From: Carex sylvatica
Lineage: Eukaryota; Streptophyta; Magnoliopsida; Poales; Cyperaceae
DNA: 64,000 bases
Reading direction: 5' to 3'
NCBI GenBank assembly: GCA_964058845.1
Contig: CAXKVR010000315.1
Span: forward strand, 144,725 to 208,724
Both the position numbers and the translations under genes were made by a program. This document shows positions 25,488-36,967 of this stretch, in pieces (position 1 is the stretch's first letter; every line of letters starts with the position of its first letter). A model generated the notes under the pieces. That model searched no databases. It was not told the DNA's origin and was given only the letters and a program-made list of their open reading frames with translations.

Positions 25488-25935
25488 GACAAGTTTAGAT
25501 CTCTGAGGATGGAAGTATGGACTGAATCTGTACCAGTACAAGAATTTTGTTTCATTTGTGTACAATTGAGGGAGTGAGAGATATAAAAGGCCTCAGTAAG
25601 GCTATAGTGTAATGCTCTACCTAGAATTCACTAAGGCTATAGTGTGATGCTCTACCTAGAATTGAGGGAGTGAGTGGAACATGAGAATTGAGAATAGTAA
25701 GATTGGGTTTGATCTTTTGCAATCACACATAAACTCGGCCTACCAAGTTCTTTTATGAACTCTTCCCCTAGAGAATCACACTATAGCCTTAGTGAATTCT
25801 AGGTAGAGCATCACACAATATCCTTACTGAGGCCTTTTATATCCCTCACTCCCTCAATTGTACACAAATGAAACAAAATTCTTATACTGGTACAGATTCA
25901 GTTCATACTTCCATCCTCAGAGATCTAAACTTGTC
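25488..25935. repeat. 450-bp foldback in the first intron of the ValRS pseudogene
   Basis: The arms at about 25488-25662 and 25765-25935 are near-identical inverted copies, starting GACAAGTTTAGATCTCTGAG, with a loop of about 100 bases. The left arm has an internal tandem duplication around CTATAGTGTAATGCTCTACC. Each arm contains a TATA-like GATATAAAAGG. No clear target duplication was seen. Confidence 0.8.
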
Positions 25936-26067
25936 GGTGTCGCATTTGCCCAACACTTGCTACCGGTGTTGCAGCTCTAGAGGAAGAGTTTGCTTCCTCT
26001 TGATTAGTGGTTCTTGCATGGTTGCTATTACAATATCTTGCAACTCTTGTTCTTGTGGGGTTGCCAT

Positions 26068-26935
26068 TTTGCCTACCAAAAGAAGAGTATTTAACACACT
26101 GTTATTAAAAAGCATATAATTCAGAAAATTAAAAGCACAAAATTAATGCAGAAAAGTTTATACTCGGATCTGGATTTATTAATTAAGTGTTATATCCAAG
26201 AGATGAACCTTATCTCATTAGTGAAAACAAAATATTACGAACACCAATCTACTTACAATCTACTTAGAATCTGGTAATCAACAATTTGGTACTGGAATTG
26301 TACCACAATCGTCATAATATAACCACCACCTTATTCCTACTCCTAAAAATCCCAACAAAATGAAGATAAAAAAACCAATATAGTGACCCAGTACCAGAAT
26401 ATTGTACTGGTACCAAAATAATATAGATCATATATATCAGTTTTATTTTAACATTTCAGTTTTAAATTTCAGAAGTTTTAAAAATGAAAACACAATAATT
26501 ATTTAAACCCATCTCATGAATCATTCATACAGAATTCACATATGCAGTAAAAATCTGACAACTACATTCCCATTCCATGAAAAATCTGATGCTGGTATGA
26601 CAAATACATTTTCTTATGAGCCAGGTTATACAATGAAAAATCTGACAACATCCCATTCCATGAAACTTCCAATGAAAATTATTATCAGTTAGCCACAAGG
26701 GGTTAAATTTTGATTCTATTAAAAGATATATTTGTCATACCAGCATCAGATCTGACTGGTACCAAAATATAAAAGAAAAAAATAAAAAGTTGGTAAGAAA
26801 AGGCGCAGATCGGAGAAAGGCATCTAATATGATTAAGAAAAGGCAAACAAGTAGTATGACTGAGATATGATGCCATTTCCTTAGCAATTGTTACCACCCA
26901 GCAAGCAGAGGCTTTTATCAGTATAGCAAACAAAC
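26068..26935. other. Region upstream of the ValRS pseudogene
   Basis: AT-rich, with several ACTGGTACC-like words at about 26,290-26,420. A segment at about 26,580-26,760 repeats AAAATCTGA and CATTCCATGAAA words. No convincing TATA box or other gene. Confidence 0.35.
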
Positions 26936-27455
26936 CCTTACCGAGAATAGAGGAGAAAGGCGCAGATCGGTGAAGTTATGGGCAAAACATCTCTACATCT
27001 CAGTGGTGAAGCTTGTCGGAGAAAGGCGGAGAAAGGCGGAGAAAGGTGGAGAAAGGCGCAGTTCGGTGGTTTTTGGTGTTCGAAAGTCAGAGTCTCGGAG
27101 GAAGGCGCAGGTCTCTCCGTCTGTGGAGACGAAATGAGGAGAGAGCCGTCAGTCTCACAGAGACACAGAGAAGAGAAGGGGCTTGGAAGTCACAGAGGGG
27201 ATATCAAATTAAAATTCCTAATTTTTGGAAGTCTGGCGCAGATGGCCTTTGGGCTTGGATTAAATTTTCGGAATTCACATCACAGATAAGCCCATCAGGC
27301 AGCCTTTGGGTTTCAATAAAATCTCATACCTGACCTGTCCTGTTTCTAAGTCTGGTCTTATCTGGCCCATTACAGTATTGGACCGACCAGTTAATGGACA
27401 GATCAGCCGGGTATGACCGAACCGTTGGGCCAACGGATTTTTTTGTCATCTCTAG
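26936..27455 (+). repeat. Dispersed repeat R1, copy 2
   Basis: An inverted counterpart of 6225-6720. It contains a short tandem run of GGAGAAAGGCGGAGAAAGG at about 27,018-27,060. Two overlapping plus-strand frames of about 100 codons have no domain and follow the repeat. Confidence 0.65.
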
Positions 27456-27498
27456 TTAGAACTCATTTGGTTGTGAATTTCCACCAAAACTCATGACT

Positions 27499-27844
27499 AG
27501 ACTAGTGGAATATGATAGTGATGAACATGTTAAATTTAGAAATAAAATAAGTATTTAAAACAATTGATTAAGAAATAAATCGGAGTATTAAGAAATAAAC
27601 TGGGGTGGTTCGGATCAAATTCATATTATATGAAAGTTCGGTCAGTTCGGCTATTTCGGTTTTGAAATTTTTCAAATCGAACTGAACCGAAGTTATAATT
27701 CGATTTTGAAAAGCCAACCGAACCGATCCAATAAACTAAAATAACCGAACTGTTTAAACCGAACTAATTCGGTTCAGTTCAAAACCGAACCGTTTAAACA
27801 CCCCTCAGACTAGTGGAATATGATAGTGATGAACATGTTAAATT
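27499..27844. repeat. hAT-like fragment between 38-bp direct repeats
   Basis: A 38-bp sequence starting AGACTAGTGGAATATGATAG occurs at 27,499-27,536 and 27,807-27,844. The about 270 bp between them are rich in CCGAACCGA/TCGGTTCGG words and end in AAACACCCCT, like a hAT terminus. The repeats are longer than a normal 8-bp duplication. Confidence 0.6.
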
Positions 27845-27953
27845 AGATGTTTGCAGAAGACTAGATATCTTATTAATTTTTCTATTATGAATATTTTGCC
27901 TAGATATTTTGAAACACTAATAATTTAATTAGTTCTAAGTGTGCATATCCATC

Positions 27954-28250
27954 TAGTGGTACAAACGGATCAAATACTAGTAAAATTATATCTATATTTG
28001 CTTTTATTTTTTGAATACAGATACAGATTGGATATTAAACCGATACAGATACGAATATTCATTTTTTATAATAGTGAATAACATAATTTTTCATAATATA
28101 TATTAAATTATATAGAATATATTATTTGGATATGGATAATTAAAATTTAAAACCATATCTGTTTTCATATCCGCACGAATATTCGGATATCTTATCTAAT
28201 TTTCGGATACGGTCGGATAATATCCGATCCGTTTGCAGTTTGCACCCCTA
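27954..28250. mobile_element. hAT-type MITE
   Basis: A 297-bp element with ends TAGTGGTACAAACGGATC and GATCCGTTTGCAGTTTGCAC followed by CCCTA. The 8-bp flanks TATCCATC (27,946-27,953) and TGTCCATC (28,251-28,258) differ at one base. Internal GGATA words are typical of this family. Confidence 0.75.
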
Positions 28251-28892
28251 TGTCCATCATAAATAATTAAATATAAATAGAAAGTCTTTAGTTTTGATCT
28301 TGTATCAAATAAAAGATCAAGTTTTTATGTGAGATTTTTGTCAAAAGAATAATTTAAAGTCGGACTAAAATTCTCTTTTTATTTTTTAAAGGTTACATTT
28401 GTGCTACTAATATTTGTATTAAAAAAAAATTACATGATCCTGTCTCATTATATTATATTACACTAAATTAAAAAGTAGTTCTCAACAAAAATAGAAAAAA
28501 ATGTTTTTTAAGTTGTCATCATGTCATGCGAATAATTACCAGTTTGCATATTAATATCGTCTCATTAGTATGTGATCCTTATTATTTTTTTCAAAATTTA
28601 CATAGATTCATGTGCCTTTTAAATTTATTTAAATTCTAAATAAATATTGTGTAGTGGAAAGACGTAAGAATGTTAATATTATTAAAAATTAAAAATTATA
28701 TTTCAAATTTATTTCTCTCATCCTTACACACCAACAATACAAACAATAATAGAAGGAAACAAAATACAACAATACAAACAATAACAGAGGAAAAGTAAAA
28801 AAAATACAACAGTACAGAAAACCCTCAAATTAATCAAAAGCTACAACAATCTTTTCAAATTTTAACTGTATATTTCAAAGTTGTAAACGTGC
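28251..28892. other. Intergenic DNA 3' of alpha-amylase AMY-a
   Basis: AT-rich; presumably includes the AMY-a 3' UTR at the right end. An imperfect duplication of AACAAAATACAACAATACAA occurs at about 28,735-28,815. Confidence 0.4.
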
Positions 28893-31698
28893 TCATCTCT
28901 TCTCCCAAACTGCATAGCCACAGCTGCCAATGGCAACCAAGCTGAAGTTAGATGGAATCAATCCTCCAAGCTCATTTCTTGGCCCAATTTTTACCATAAT
29001 TTTCTCGTCTATTGCTGCCACGTAAAGATCCGCATCCGCCACGAGGATCCGCAACTTGCTTCCCGGGTTAATACCATTTCGGGTCCTGATTGCAGATAAT
29101 GCACTGATCTCCGCCTTCAGACCCCAATCGATCATATGGTCGTAGAACTTCATTTCACCACACCCAAAAAATAGTACAATCAATGATTCAATACAATAAA
29201 TTATTTAATTATAATAGGCACAATTATTAGAATGGAGATAATTATTTCGATCTTACGATGGTTGGGGTGCCAGGGTGAGTGAGGATATAAGCGTAGCCTT
29301 GCATGACCTTGTCAGCAGGAAAAGGCCACATCTTTTGGGTCGAACCCGTGTCGTGGTTATCTAAAAATGTGACTGCTCTCTCGGGCCACCATCCAATCAT
29401 ACCGGGTGGTTTACCATTACCGTCACGAAGTCGCCACAGCTCACCTTGCACAGCTGCCTGAAGGATCCCTTTTGTAGTGAAGTCAAATGCTGACGCCGGT
29501 CCCCCTGCTCCCTGTACCCAATTAACCAGTTCTTGTCTTTCTGTGTCTTGGTTGCTCGCTGGTTTTCCGTCTGGCCCGTATGACAGGGAGCTCCATATCT
29601 CAGCAACCACAAAATCTAAATTAACACATGTGTTGATTAAATTTAGTAAGTAGTATACATATTATTAATCAGAATATGCAGTGAATAATTAAGATGTCAT
29701 TTTTGGAAGGAGAACTAAATTATTTTATGCATGCCAGACCTGGTGCTGTGTTCTTGATATAGATCTTTGCAATATCAGGCGAGTATCCTTTCGCGAAGTC
29801 CAGACGCCATCCGTCGAACCCAATATCAGTCTTTAACCAATTCAACCAATCTGAGAGCTCCTTTTGTACCCTTGGGTTCAGGTGGTCAATGTCAGGAGCA
29901 GCGGCAAAATCATTGCCAGTATCTGGATTACCTCTGCCGTCAGAGTACTGGGTATCGTCCCGGCAAATCATGTCCGGGCCCCAATCAAGGCGCCCATCGG
30001 TGGTGCCACCTATAAAAATGCAGTATATGCCCCGAGCATCTTTTTTATCGGCACAGCGGTGGTTTATAACTGTGTCAGCAACGCACTTGATGCCTTTGGC
30101 ATGGAAAGCACTTATCAATGACTTGAGTTCATTGAGTGTTCCGTATTTTGATGCATTGAGATCATAGAGTCTGCCCGGCATATAACCTGAGTATAAATTT
30201 GGGTTGTGAGGAAATCTTGTGACAGAGACAAAAAAAGGAAAGGAAATATAACTTGCTAGTAATTAAAGAGTAAAAGCCTGATGCCACCGTAACATCTTTT
30301 GTTGTGCAATACTTGTTATACTATGTATGCGTGTCGATGCAATGTCGTGAACTCGTTATATCATCATGGAGATCCTTTGTTTGTGATTCGATCAACATCA
30401 TGATTCATGCAGTATGCATATTATATCAAGTACAAAATAAACAAATAACTAATATAGCATGATAAAGAAAAAGGAGCAACAGAGAGGAGGAAAACCTTGT
30501 GGTGAAACAGAGTGAGAAGGGGGAGGAAGCCAAACATGGGTGACTCCAGCGTTAGCTATGTCATTAACCTGAGCCTTTAAGTTGTTGTACCATCCTCCTT
30601 CCTTTCTCCATGACTCCCAGTTAAAACCCTGAAATTAAAAGTTATTTAATTTTATAGTTAATCTTTCAAATAATCTGGTTATATTTATTGCGTCAGGTTA
30701 ATCTGTGTTGGATATAATAATATGATATGTTTGTTAGTCAGCACTGGATATTTATTGCATTGTTATATGTATGGTACTGTATACTGTTAGTAATTTCAAG
30801 TTTTCAAATTTATTTTTCCTTTTTTTACCCGGAATGAACACACTGAGAATTCACATAATAACATCTTCGATATTACGCATGCAAAGAGGCTAAGGGTGTA
30901 ACTAGAAAATTTAGATTAAGATAATTTAAACATTGCATTAGGTACTGATATTTAATTAAACTCAAGTATTACAACTACAAAATTTTCTAACCACTAAATT
31001 GCATGCACATATTTTATAAATTATGAGTGGCGTTGAACTTTATATATAAAACTTGAAATATTCAATTAAATTTTAATGTACATGATTATAAAAATTAAAA
31101 TTATGGAGTGCTAAGCACCTCTTGAATTGACTATAAACATAGGCAAATCTAGAAAGGAGGTCACTTCATTTTCATTCATTTTCATTCATTTTCAAAAGTC
31201 ATGTACTATATATGATTTTCTATATATATAACTTAGTGAAATGTTATGAATATTATAAAATTAACTCCTATACTTAGCATGAAAATTTTATATGATTGAC
31301 CTCTAATATATATTTGACTATTATAATTTGAAAGTTAGACTGCAGCTACATGCAGGGCAAACCCATGGGTACTGAATGGGGGTCGATTGACTCCCATTTA
31401 GTTTCAATTTTTTTTGTATTTATATATTATTTTCTAGATAGTTTAAATTAAAATGCTTTGAGTATTGTAAAACTGACCTCATTCAATATGAAATTTTTTA
31501 TTTAATTGACCTCCATTGTGTGATTGATCTCATATATAGTTTGAAAGTCTAGTGCGCTCCTGATTACATGCATACATATGTATGTACAAGTACACATACC
31601 TGAAAGAGGATTTGAGCTAGTGATATGTAGGCAGCAAATGTTAGAAGAAGTGTAACTACAAGGAAAGCATGAGATAGAGAAACCAAGTGCTTCCCCAT
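28893..31698 (-). CDS. Secreted alpha-amylase (AMY-a), 5 exons
   Basis: Endo-hydrolysis of alpha-1,4-glucan bonds in starch (GH13). Exons: 31698-31600, 30628-30496, 30186-29740, 29615-29257, 29147-28893, all GT-AG, giving 430 residues, the usual plant length. The N-terminus [19 protein letters not shown] is a signal peptide ending near LAQILFQGFNW. Catalytic residues are present: Asp in GWRLDFA (about 207), Glu in VAEIW (about 232), Asp in DNHD (about 315). The Trp-Trp pair of GMIGWWP (about 302-303), a starch-binding surface site in barley amylases, is kept. The C-terminal domain ends GYAVWEKR. It lacks the common intron after NPR but has introns at QG/YMPG and at AP/DFVVAE, which its neighbour AMY-b lacks. 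No disruption was seen. Secretion is inferred. Confidence 0.95.
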
Positions 31699-31824
31699 CT
31701 GTGCTCTGCTACTGCTTAATTATAACAAGGAGAAATTAAACTGCCAAGTATATGTCTTATAACAAAAGGTTAATTGGGAAAATGAAAATTGTTGTAGTGA
31801 GAAGGTGGATTGCCATGTGGTGTG

Positions 31825-31832
31825 TTTATATA
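31825..31832 (-). promoter_or_regulatory. TATA box of AMY-a
   Basis: Minus strand TATATAAA, 127 bases upstream of the ATG at 31698. Confidence 0.7.
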
Positions 31833-31938
31833 GGGAACCATTTGCGGCTCAATGCCAAGGGCTGAAGGTCCTGAGTGGCTGCTGTTGCTGCTTACTTGGC
31901 GTCAATACTGTTAGAAATTCAAGTCGGTCCCACCACTA

Positions 31939-31944
31939 TGGATA
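31939..31944 (-). promoter_or_regulatory. TATCCA element upstream of AMY-a
   Basis: Minus strand TATCCA (context CTTTATCCATAG), about 107 bases upstream of the TATA box, with GCTAACGGC next to it. TATCCA boxes bind MYB factors and mediate sugar and gibberellin responses in cereal alpha-amylase promoters. Function here is inference from position and sequence. Confidence 0.45.
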
Positions 31945-31949
31945 AAGAC

Positions 31950-34592
31950 TAGCCGTTAGCAACTGAAAGAGAATTGCTCCCATATATCCTTGTCAACACT
32001 AGGTGTACCAATTAATATTTAGTTTCATGAAATGTTGGCTTAATTATATCTTTAATCTGGACTCATGCGAACTTAATTAGATTTCTTCGGAAAATTAGTA
32101 TTTCAAAATGAGATTTAGTAATTATAACCTGACTAATTATAAGTTGAAATCTATCCAATGATAATATTCATCGTAGCTCACCTGATACAAATCATATATA
32201 TCAACTAAATCATTGTGATTAGAAAAAAGAAGAAGAAGAAGAGAAGAAGAAGAAAAACTCTTTTAAGTAAAAAATTATTACATAAGTAATATCTATAGTT
32301 ACTTCGTAGTATATTTATGCATTTTGAATTAAAACGTCTTAGATCTAATTTTTAATGTTGGTTATATCATATAATGCACAAACAACTCCAAAAGAAAATC
32401 AGGAGAGAGAGGGAGAGAGATTTATGTATAACTTCATTTTCTTTACTTTTGTATATAAATTATCTCTGATGTTAGACCTCAAAAATTAATTTATAGCTGT
32501 AATTTAGAAAATAAAATTTTTGGTGCTTTTAAATAATAATTAATATCAAATTATAAGCAATGTATAATGGAACAATAAATTCATTAAAATTTTAAATGAA
32601 AGGACATAAAAGTAGTAGTAAATATCAATATGTTATTATAAATATAAAGTATTATTTTAGTGAATATTAAAAGTCAAGTCATGCACTTAACTATTTAATA
32701 TTCACAAAAAAAAATTCATTTCAGTTTTACAACTTTATATTTATTATATAAAGTATTCATTAAATATACATACACAGTGTGGATCAATACACTAAATTTA
32801 GTAAAGGTAAGATGTACGTAGAAGCAAACTGTAATTTTGAGGAGATAACAATTAATTCTGACAGCATCATACGTTTACCCAAAAAAGAAAATTAACAGCA
32901 TTGAATGGCAAACACCAAACAGTAGACCAGCTGGTTCCGACAGTAGGCGGTCAAAGTGGGGACCGATAAGAACAAAGGATCGGAGGCGGTGATCAGCAGC
33001 GGCGTAAATCTACGTGTACCAAAGTCTATCCTTTACATTTTTCGCTTTTCACCATCTTTTACGGGTATGAAAAGACTTGATTGAGATCATCATCACCACA
33101 AGTTGCATGCATCCTGCCTCTGTTGATAGGCCTCGTGTTGTCCTTGACATCTTTCATTCACACAAGTTATAAACAATCTGCAGATATCCAGTCTTTAATC
33201 GCTCTTGCATGCATATCTTGAATTCATGCAAGTCGATCTAAGAATACATGTGGTTCTTGTATTGAAAGGAGGCATTTTGGAACTATATATTTCCTTATTT
33301 CGTGTGTACGTAGGTGCATGCAGCATTAACTAGCGTCAGTTTTAGCGGCCCAAAGTAGTTAGTTCAGCTGATAGGAAAGGACAAATTCTCGAGTTCATAA
33401 AGTTTTTTTTTCTTTTCCTGATAGATTATTTTTCTTATCTTTAAAAAAATTATGTTGTATGGCAATTTTTTTTTTTTGGAAAATAAGTCTGTTTAATTAG
33501 ATCCGTTTCATTGCAGAAACTTAAGTTACAGTAACCAGTTTTATTTATTAGGTATTTTCTGATATTAGAATAACCGTTCTCCTAAGCAACTCCTTTTCTT
33601 AATGTGATAACAGTAGCGAGAAACATGAGCAAAATCAGCACATATCTATTTCAAAAGTACAGCTGATCGCAGTCAGCAAATATAGCAAGTTGGTAAAATA
33701 AAAGATATCTAAAAGGACTTCATGCAGCATCTTCCGAGTCCCCAGTCTGAGCTTCTTCAACCAGAACAAGATCTTCCTCTGCAGAGTATGTGCGAAGGGG
33801 GATGTGCTCTGTTGTAGAGCATTTATCACGTACGATCCGCATCTCTATTACGTGACATGATTTGTATTCCGCTCTGTTATGATTACTATACACAAATTAC
33901 TAATTAGTTTGATTATAATACATCACGGAATACAACACATTATAGAATTCGACCAAAGGTGACTACATATAATAAAATTATGTCTTTATTTATCTAAAAT
34001 AACAATTCAAGTTCCTAATAATACATTAATTTGTTTATACAATTTTTTTTAAAATACTGTTTCTTTAGTTTACGATTATTTCATATTTTTAACATTTTTT
34101 TATATTTTCTTACTTGAACTAACTTAAAGATTAAAAAAAATAGTTAAATGTGATCAGCTACATGATCAAATTTAATCATAACATAACTAATATGTTGTAA
34201 CTATTTATATAATTTTAGTTGCATCACAACAACTGGACACTTAAAAACTTAAATTGATCACAGCACGCACAGCACATGATCCAACTCAAAACATGACTAG
34301 TCACCACATGGCACAATGTACATCTCTATTACCAAATAAGTCCTCTTTTGATCAAACCTAGTCAAAGAGACCAGAAATTAGATATTTTCCTCTCTGAAAC
34401 TTTGAAATTGCATCTCTCTAAAACTTTGAATGCTCGATAAGCATGGAACAAAACAGGATCAGGTGGAAATGGACAGAAAGGGAGGTCTTTTCCAAGGCCT
34501 CGGCTTATAAATTATTGCACATGAAGGAATCAGGAATCTTTAGAGCAAAATTGAAGAAGTCAAGTCGGTAATAGCAATAATATCTCTGAATG
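31950..34592. other. Intergenic DNA between AMY-a and the long inverted repeat
   Basis: AT-rich. An AAG microsatellite lies at about 32,226-32,255. Minus-strand frames (for example 33,635-33,829) carry no recognisable domain. Distal AMY-a promoter is likely in the first kilobase. Confidence 0.4.
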
Positions 34593-36732
34593 TGGTTGTC
34601 TCCGTAAGGTTTTTCCATTATCTCTGAATGTAAAGAATGAAATATATATGCTGCTTGTTGAGTTATATTTTGATTATTTATAAGTTTTAGAATTAACAGA
34701 AGCTAATTTTCTAATCTCCAGCTTTCAACAGGCTTGATACTTTCTTTTGCTGCAATAATTAAACACTTCAATGGAGATTAACTATTAATTTATTGAAAAT
34801 TATATGGTAAATAATTTAAAATAAATTACTATTTTATAACTCGAACACAAAATATGGAAATCAAATTAAATATGTATAGGAACTTTTAAGATTACAATAT
34901 ATATCTCCATTCTTATATTATGTACGTAGATGTTCTAATCTGTCAACGGCTATGATTGAAAGATAAAATTTCGGATTTAATATCAGTCCTCCAATCAAAT
35001 AATATATCTTGTTTTGATTAAATGCATATGTTTTACGTGTAGAAGTCTAAATTTAGTTAAAAACATACTCACCAAAGATATTACCACATGATATGTTACA
35101 ATTAAAATTGAATAGAGAGAAAATAAATTTATTTATTTCCTTATTTGTTCTCTCCAACTATCTTCCATTCCTTATTTTTTAATTTAAAAATCATAATGGA
35201 TGATCAATTTATTTTTAAGAATATCAAATGCTGATATCTTTTAAAAATATTTTATTTGCATTTGATATCTTCAAATTTAATACATTACTTAATTTAAGCT
35301 ATAATGAATCTTTTTATAATTTTACTTCTTCAATTTTGATAAATACTTAAATAGTATCTTCAGGCTGAGGCTATGTCGGTTTGCAGAGAATACGCATTCA
35401 CCGACATAGCAAAGGCTATGTAATCTGCACTAATATCATACTCTTTTGAGTTAATGCAGAGGATACGCATTTACTGACATAGCAAAGGCGGTAATAGCAA
35501 AGAAGTTACCTAAACCATTTAGAAATAATTTGTATTATCTAAGAAGTTACCTAAACCGACATTAGAAAAATATAAATAGAAAATATATGCTCTTGTATGT
35601 GTGCCCGTGAGTGAATAGTGGAAGTTGTGTAAGATATGTACATATATATATTGTAATAATATCGTGTCCGTTGCAACGAAAACATATTATAAAATAAAGA
35701 AGATCAAAAGTTTTACAATTTAAATATATTTCAAACTTTGATGCAAGTAAAGAGATTTTATCAAAAAAGACAAGTGTCTTGTAAAAATATATACATTCCA
35801 TAGATAAAAACCAAAATAACAAAATAATTAGTGAAAGTGAATTTGTATTCATAAATTAGTTGCTCCATTTTGTGACACTAATTATAGTTAATATTACTAA
35901 AATCTCTCCTCAACATCTGTTTTTCATATAATTAACAACTGAAACTAAGAACGAATCTGAACATATTACTTATAAAAATTGAAGAAGTAAAATTATAAAA
36001 AGATTCACTATAGCTTAAATTGAGTAATGTATTAAATTTAGAGATATCAAATGCGAATAAAATATTTTTAAAAGATATCAGCATTTGATATTCTTAAAAA
36101 TAAATTGATCATCAATTATAATTCTTACATAAGAAAATAAGGAATATAAGATAGTTGGAGAGAACAAATAAGGAAATTAATAAATTGATTTTCTCTCCAA
36201 TTTTGCTCTCTATTCAATTTTAACTGTAACATATCGTGTGGTAATATCTGTGGTGAGTATGTTTTTAATTAAATTTAGACTTCTACACGTAAAACATATG
36301 CATTTAATCAAAATAAGATATATTATTTGATTGGAGGATTGATGTTAAATCCAAAATTTTATCTTTCAATCATAGCCATTGACAGATTAGAACATCTACG
36401 TACATAATATAAGAATGGAGATATATATTGTAATCTTAAAAGTTTCTATACATATTTAATTTGATTTCCATATTTTGTGTTCGAGTTATAAAATAGTAAT
36501 TTATTTTAAATTATTTACCATATAATTTTTAATAAATTAATAGTTAATCTCCATTGAAGTGTTTAATTATTGCAGCAAAAGAAAGTATCAAGCCTGTTGA
36601 AAGCTGGAGATTAGAAAATTAGCTTCTGTTAATTCTAAAACTTATAAATAATCAAAATATAACTCAACAAGCAGCATATATATTTCATTCTTTACATTCA
36701 GAGATAATGGAAAAATCTTACGGAGACAACCA
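34593..36732. repeat. 2.1 kb long inverted repeat between the two amylase genes
   Basis: The left arm (about 34,593-35,340) and right arm (about 35,973-36,732) are inverted copies of about 750 bp, visibly above 85 percent alike by eye. Both begin TGGTTGTCTCCGTAAG at the outer end and finish near CTTCTTCAATTTT at the inner end. The spacer is about 630 bp and contains ATATCGTGTCCGTTGCAACG, a word common at plant transposon ends. Part of the arm (CCTCCAATCAAATAATAT, ACGTGTAGAAGTCTA) recurs at about 49,700-49,880 and, more weakly, 53,935-54,115, so it is derived from a dispersed family. No coding frame. Confidence 0.85.
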
Positions 36733-36967
36733 TATTTTTAATCAAAAGTGTGGAGTATGAACCAATTAGTTTGTGTCATGCTATATGCCAATAAACATAA
36801 TTATCTGGTAATTTAGTTTGGGCCATGATCATAAAACAGGGAAAAAAACTGTCATATAACCACTGATCCCTTTCTGTTCTGGCAACTAGTTCAAAAGAAG
36901 ATTAAAAAGTAATAAAAAGAACAATAAGCAAATTTTGCCAAATATAACCCCTGTAATTAATTATCAA

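Larger units (their letters stand above)
17018..26067 (-). pseudogene. Valyl-tRNA synthetase, 20 exons, disabled by three stops and a frameshift
   Basis: The parent family charges tRNA-Val in the cytosol or organelles (class Ia). Exons, 5' to 3': 26067-26032 (candidate), 25425-25381, 25242-25186, 24828-24659, 24332-24260, 24154-24089, 23713-23630, 23507-23430, 23303-23220, 23128-23049, 22925-22868, 22457-22155, 21702-21532, 21203-21013, 20713-20311, 19950-19702, 18950-18450, 17813-17616, 17513-17367, 17186-17018. All have GT-AG borders and phases that fit. Together they give 1054 codons plus one extra base. The HIGH motif (ALHIGHAL, exon 6), KMSKS (exon 16), editing-domain, anticodon-binding (TEELWQRLP) and coiled-coil C-terminal parts are all present. 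Breaks: TGA at 22320-22322 for the Arg of ATTRVETMLGD, TAA at 21556-21558, TGA at 18921-18923 for the Arg before VVGYRQWCN, and an extra A in the run at 17460-17463. Introns are kept, so it arose by DNA duplication and not by retroposition. The start exon (MATPQEQELQDI) is inferred from phase and context. Confidence 0.9.

Noticed and set aside
25868..26119. Plus-strand 83-codon frame
   Set aside because: It is antisense to the inferred ValRS start exon and the foldback arm, and has no domain.
26978..27333. Two overlapping plus-strand frames of 103 and 106 codons, similar to a frame at 6448-6720
   Set aside because: The similarity comes from dispersed repeat R1. The frames are low complexity (GEKG/GERR), overlap in different phases and have no known domain.
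29767..30167. Plus-strand frames opposite alpha-amylase exon 3
   Set aside because: Mirror frames of a well-supported exon on the minus strand.
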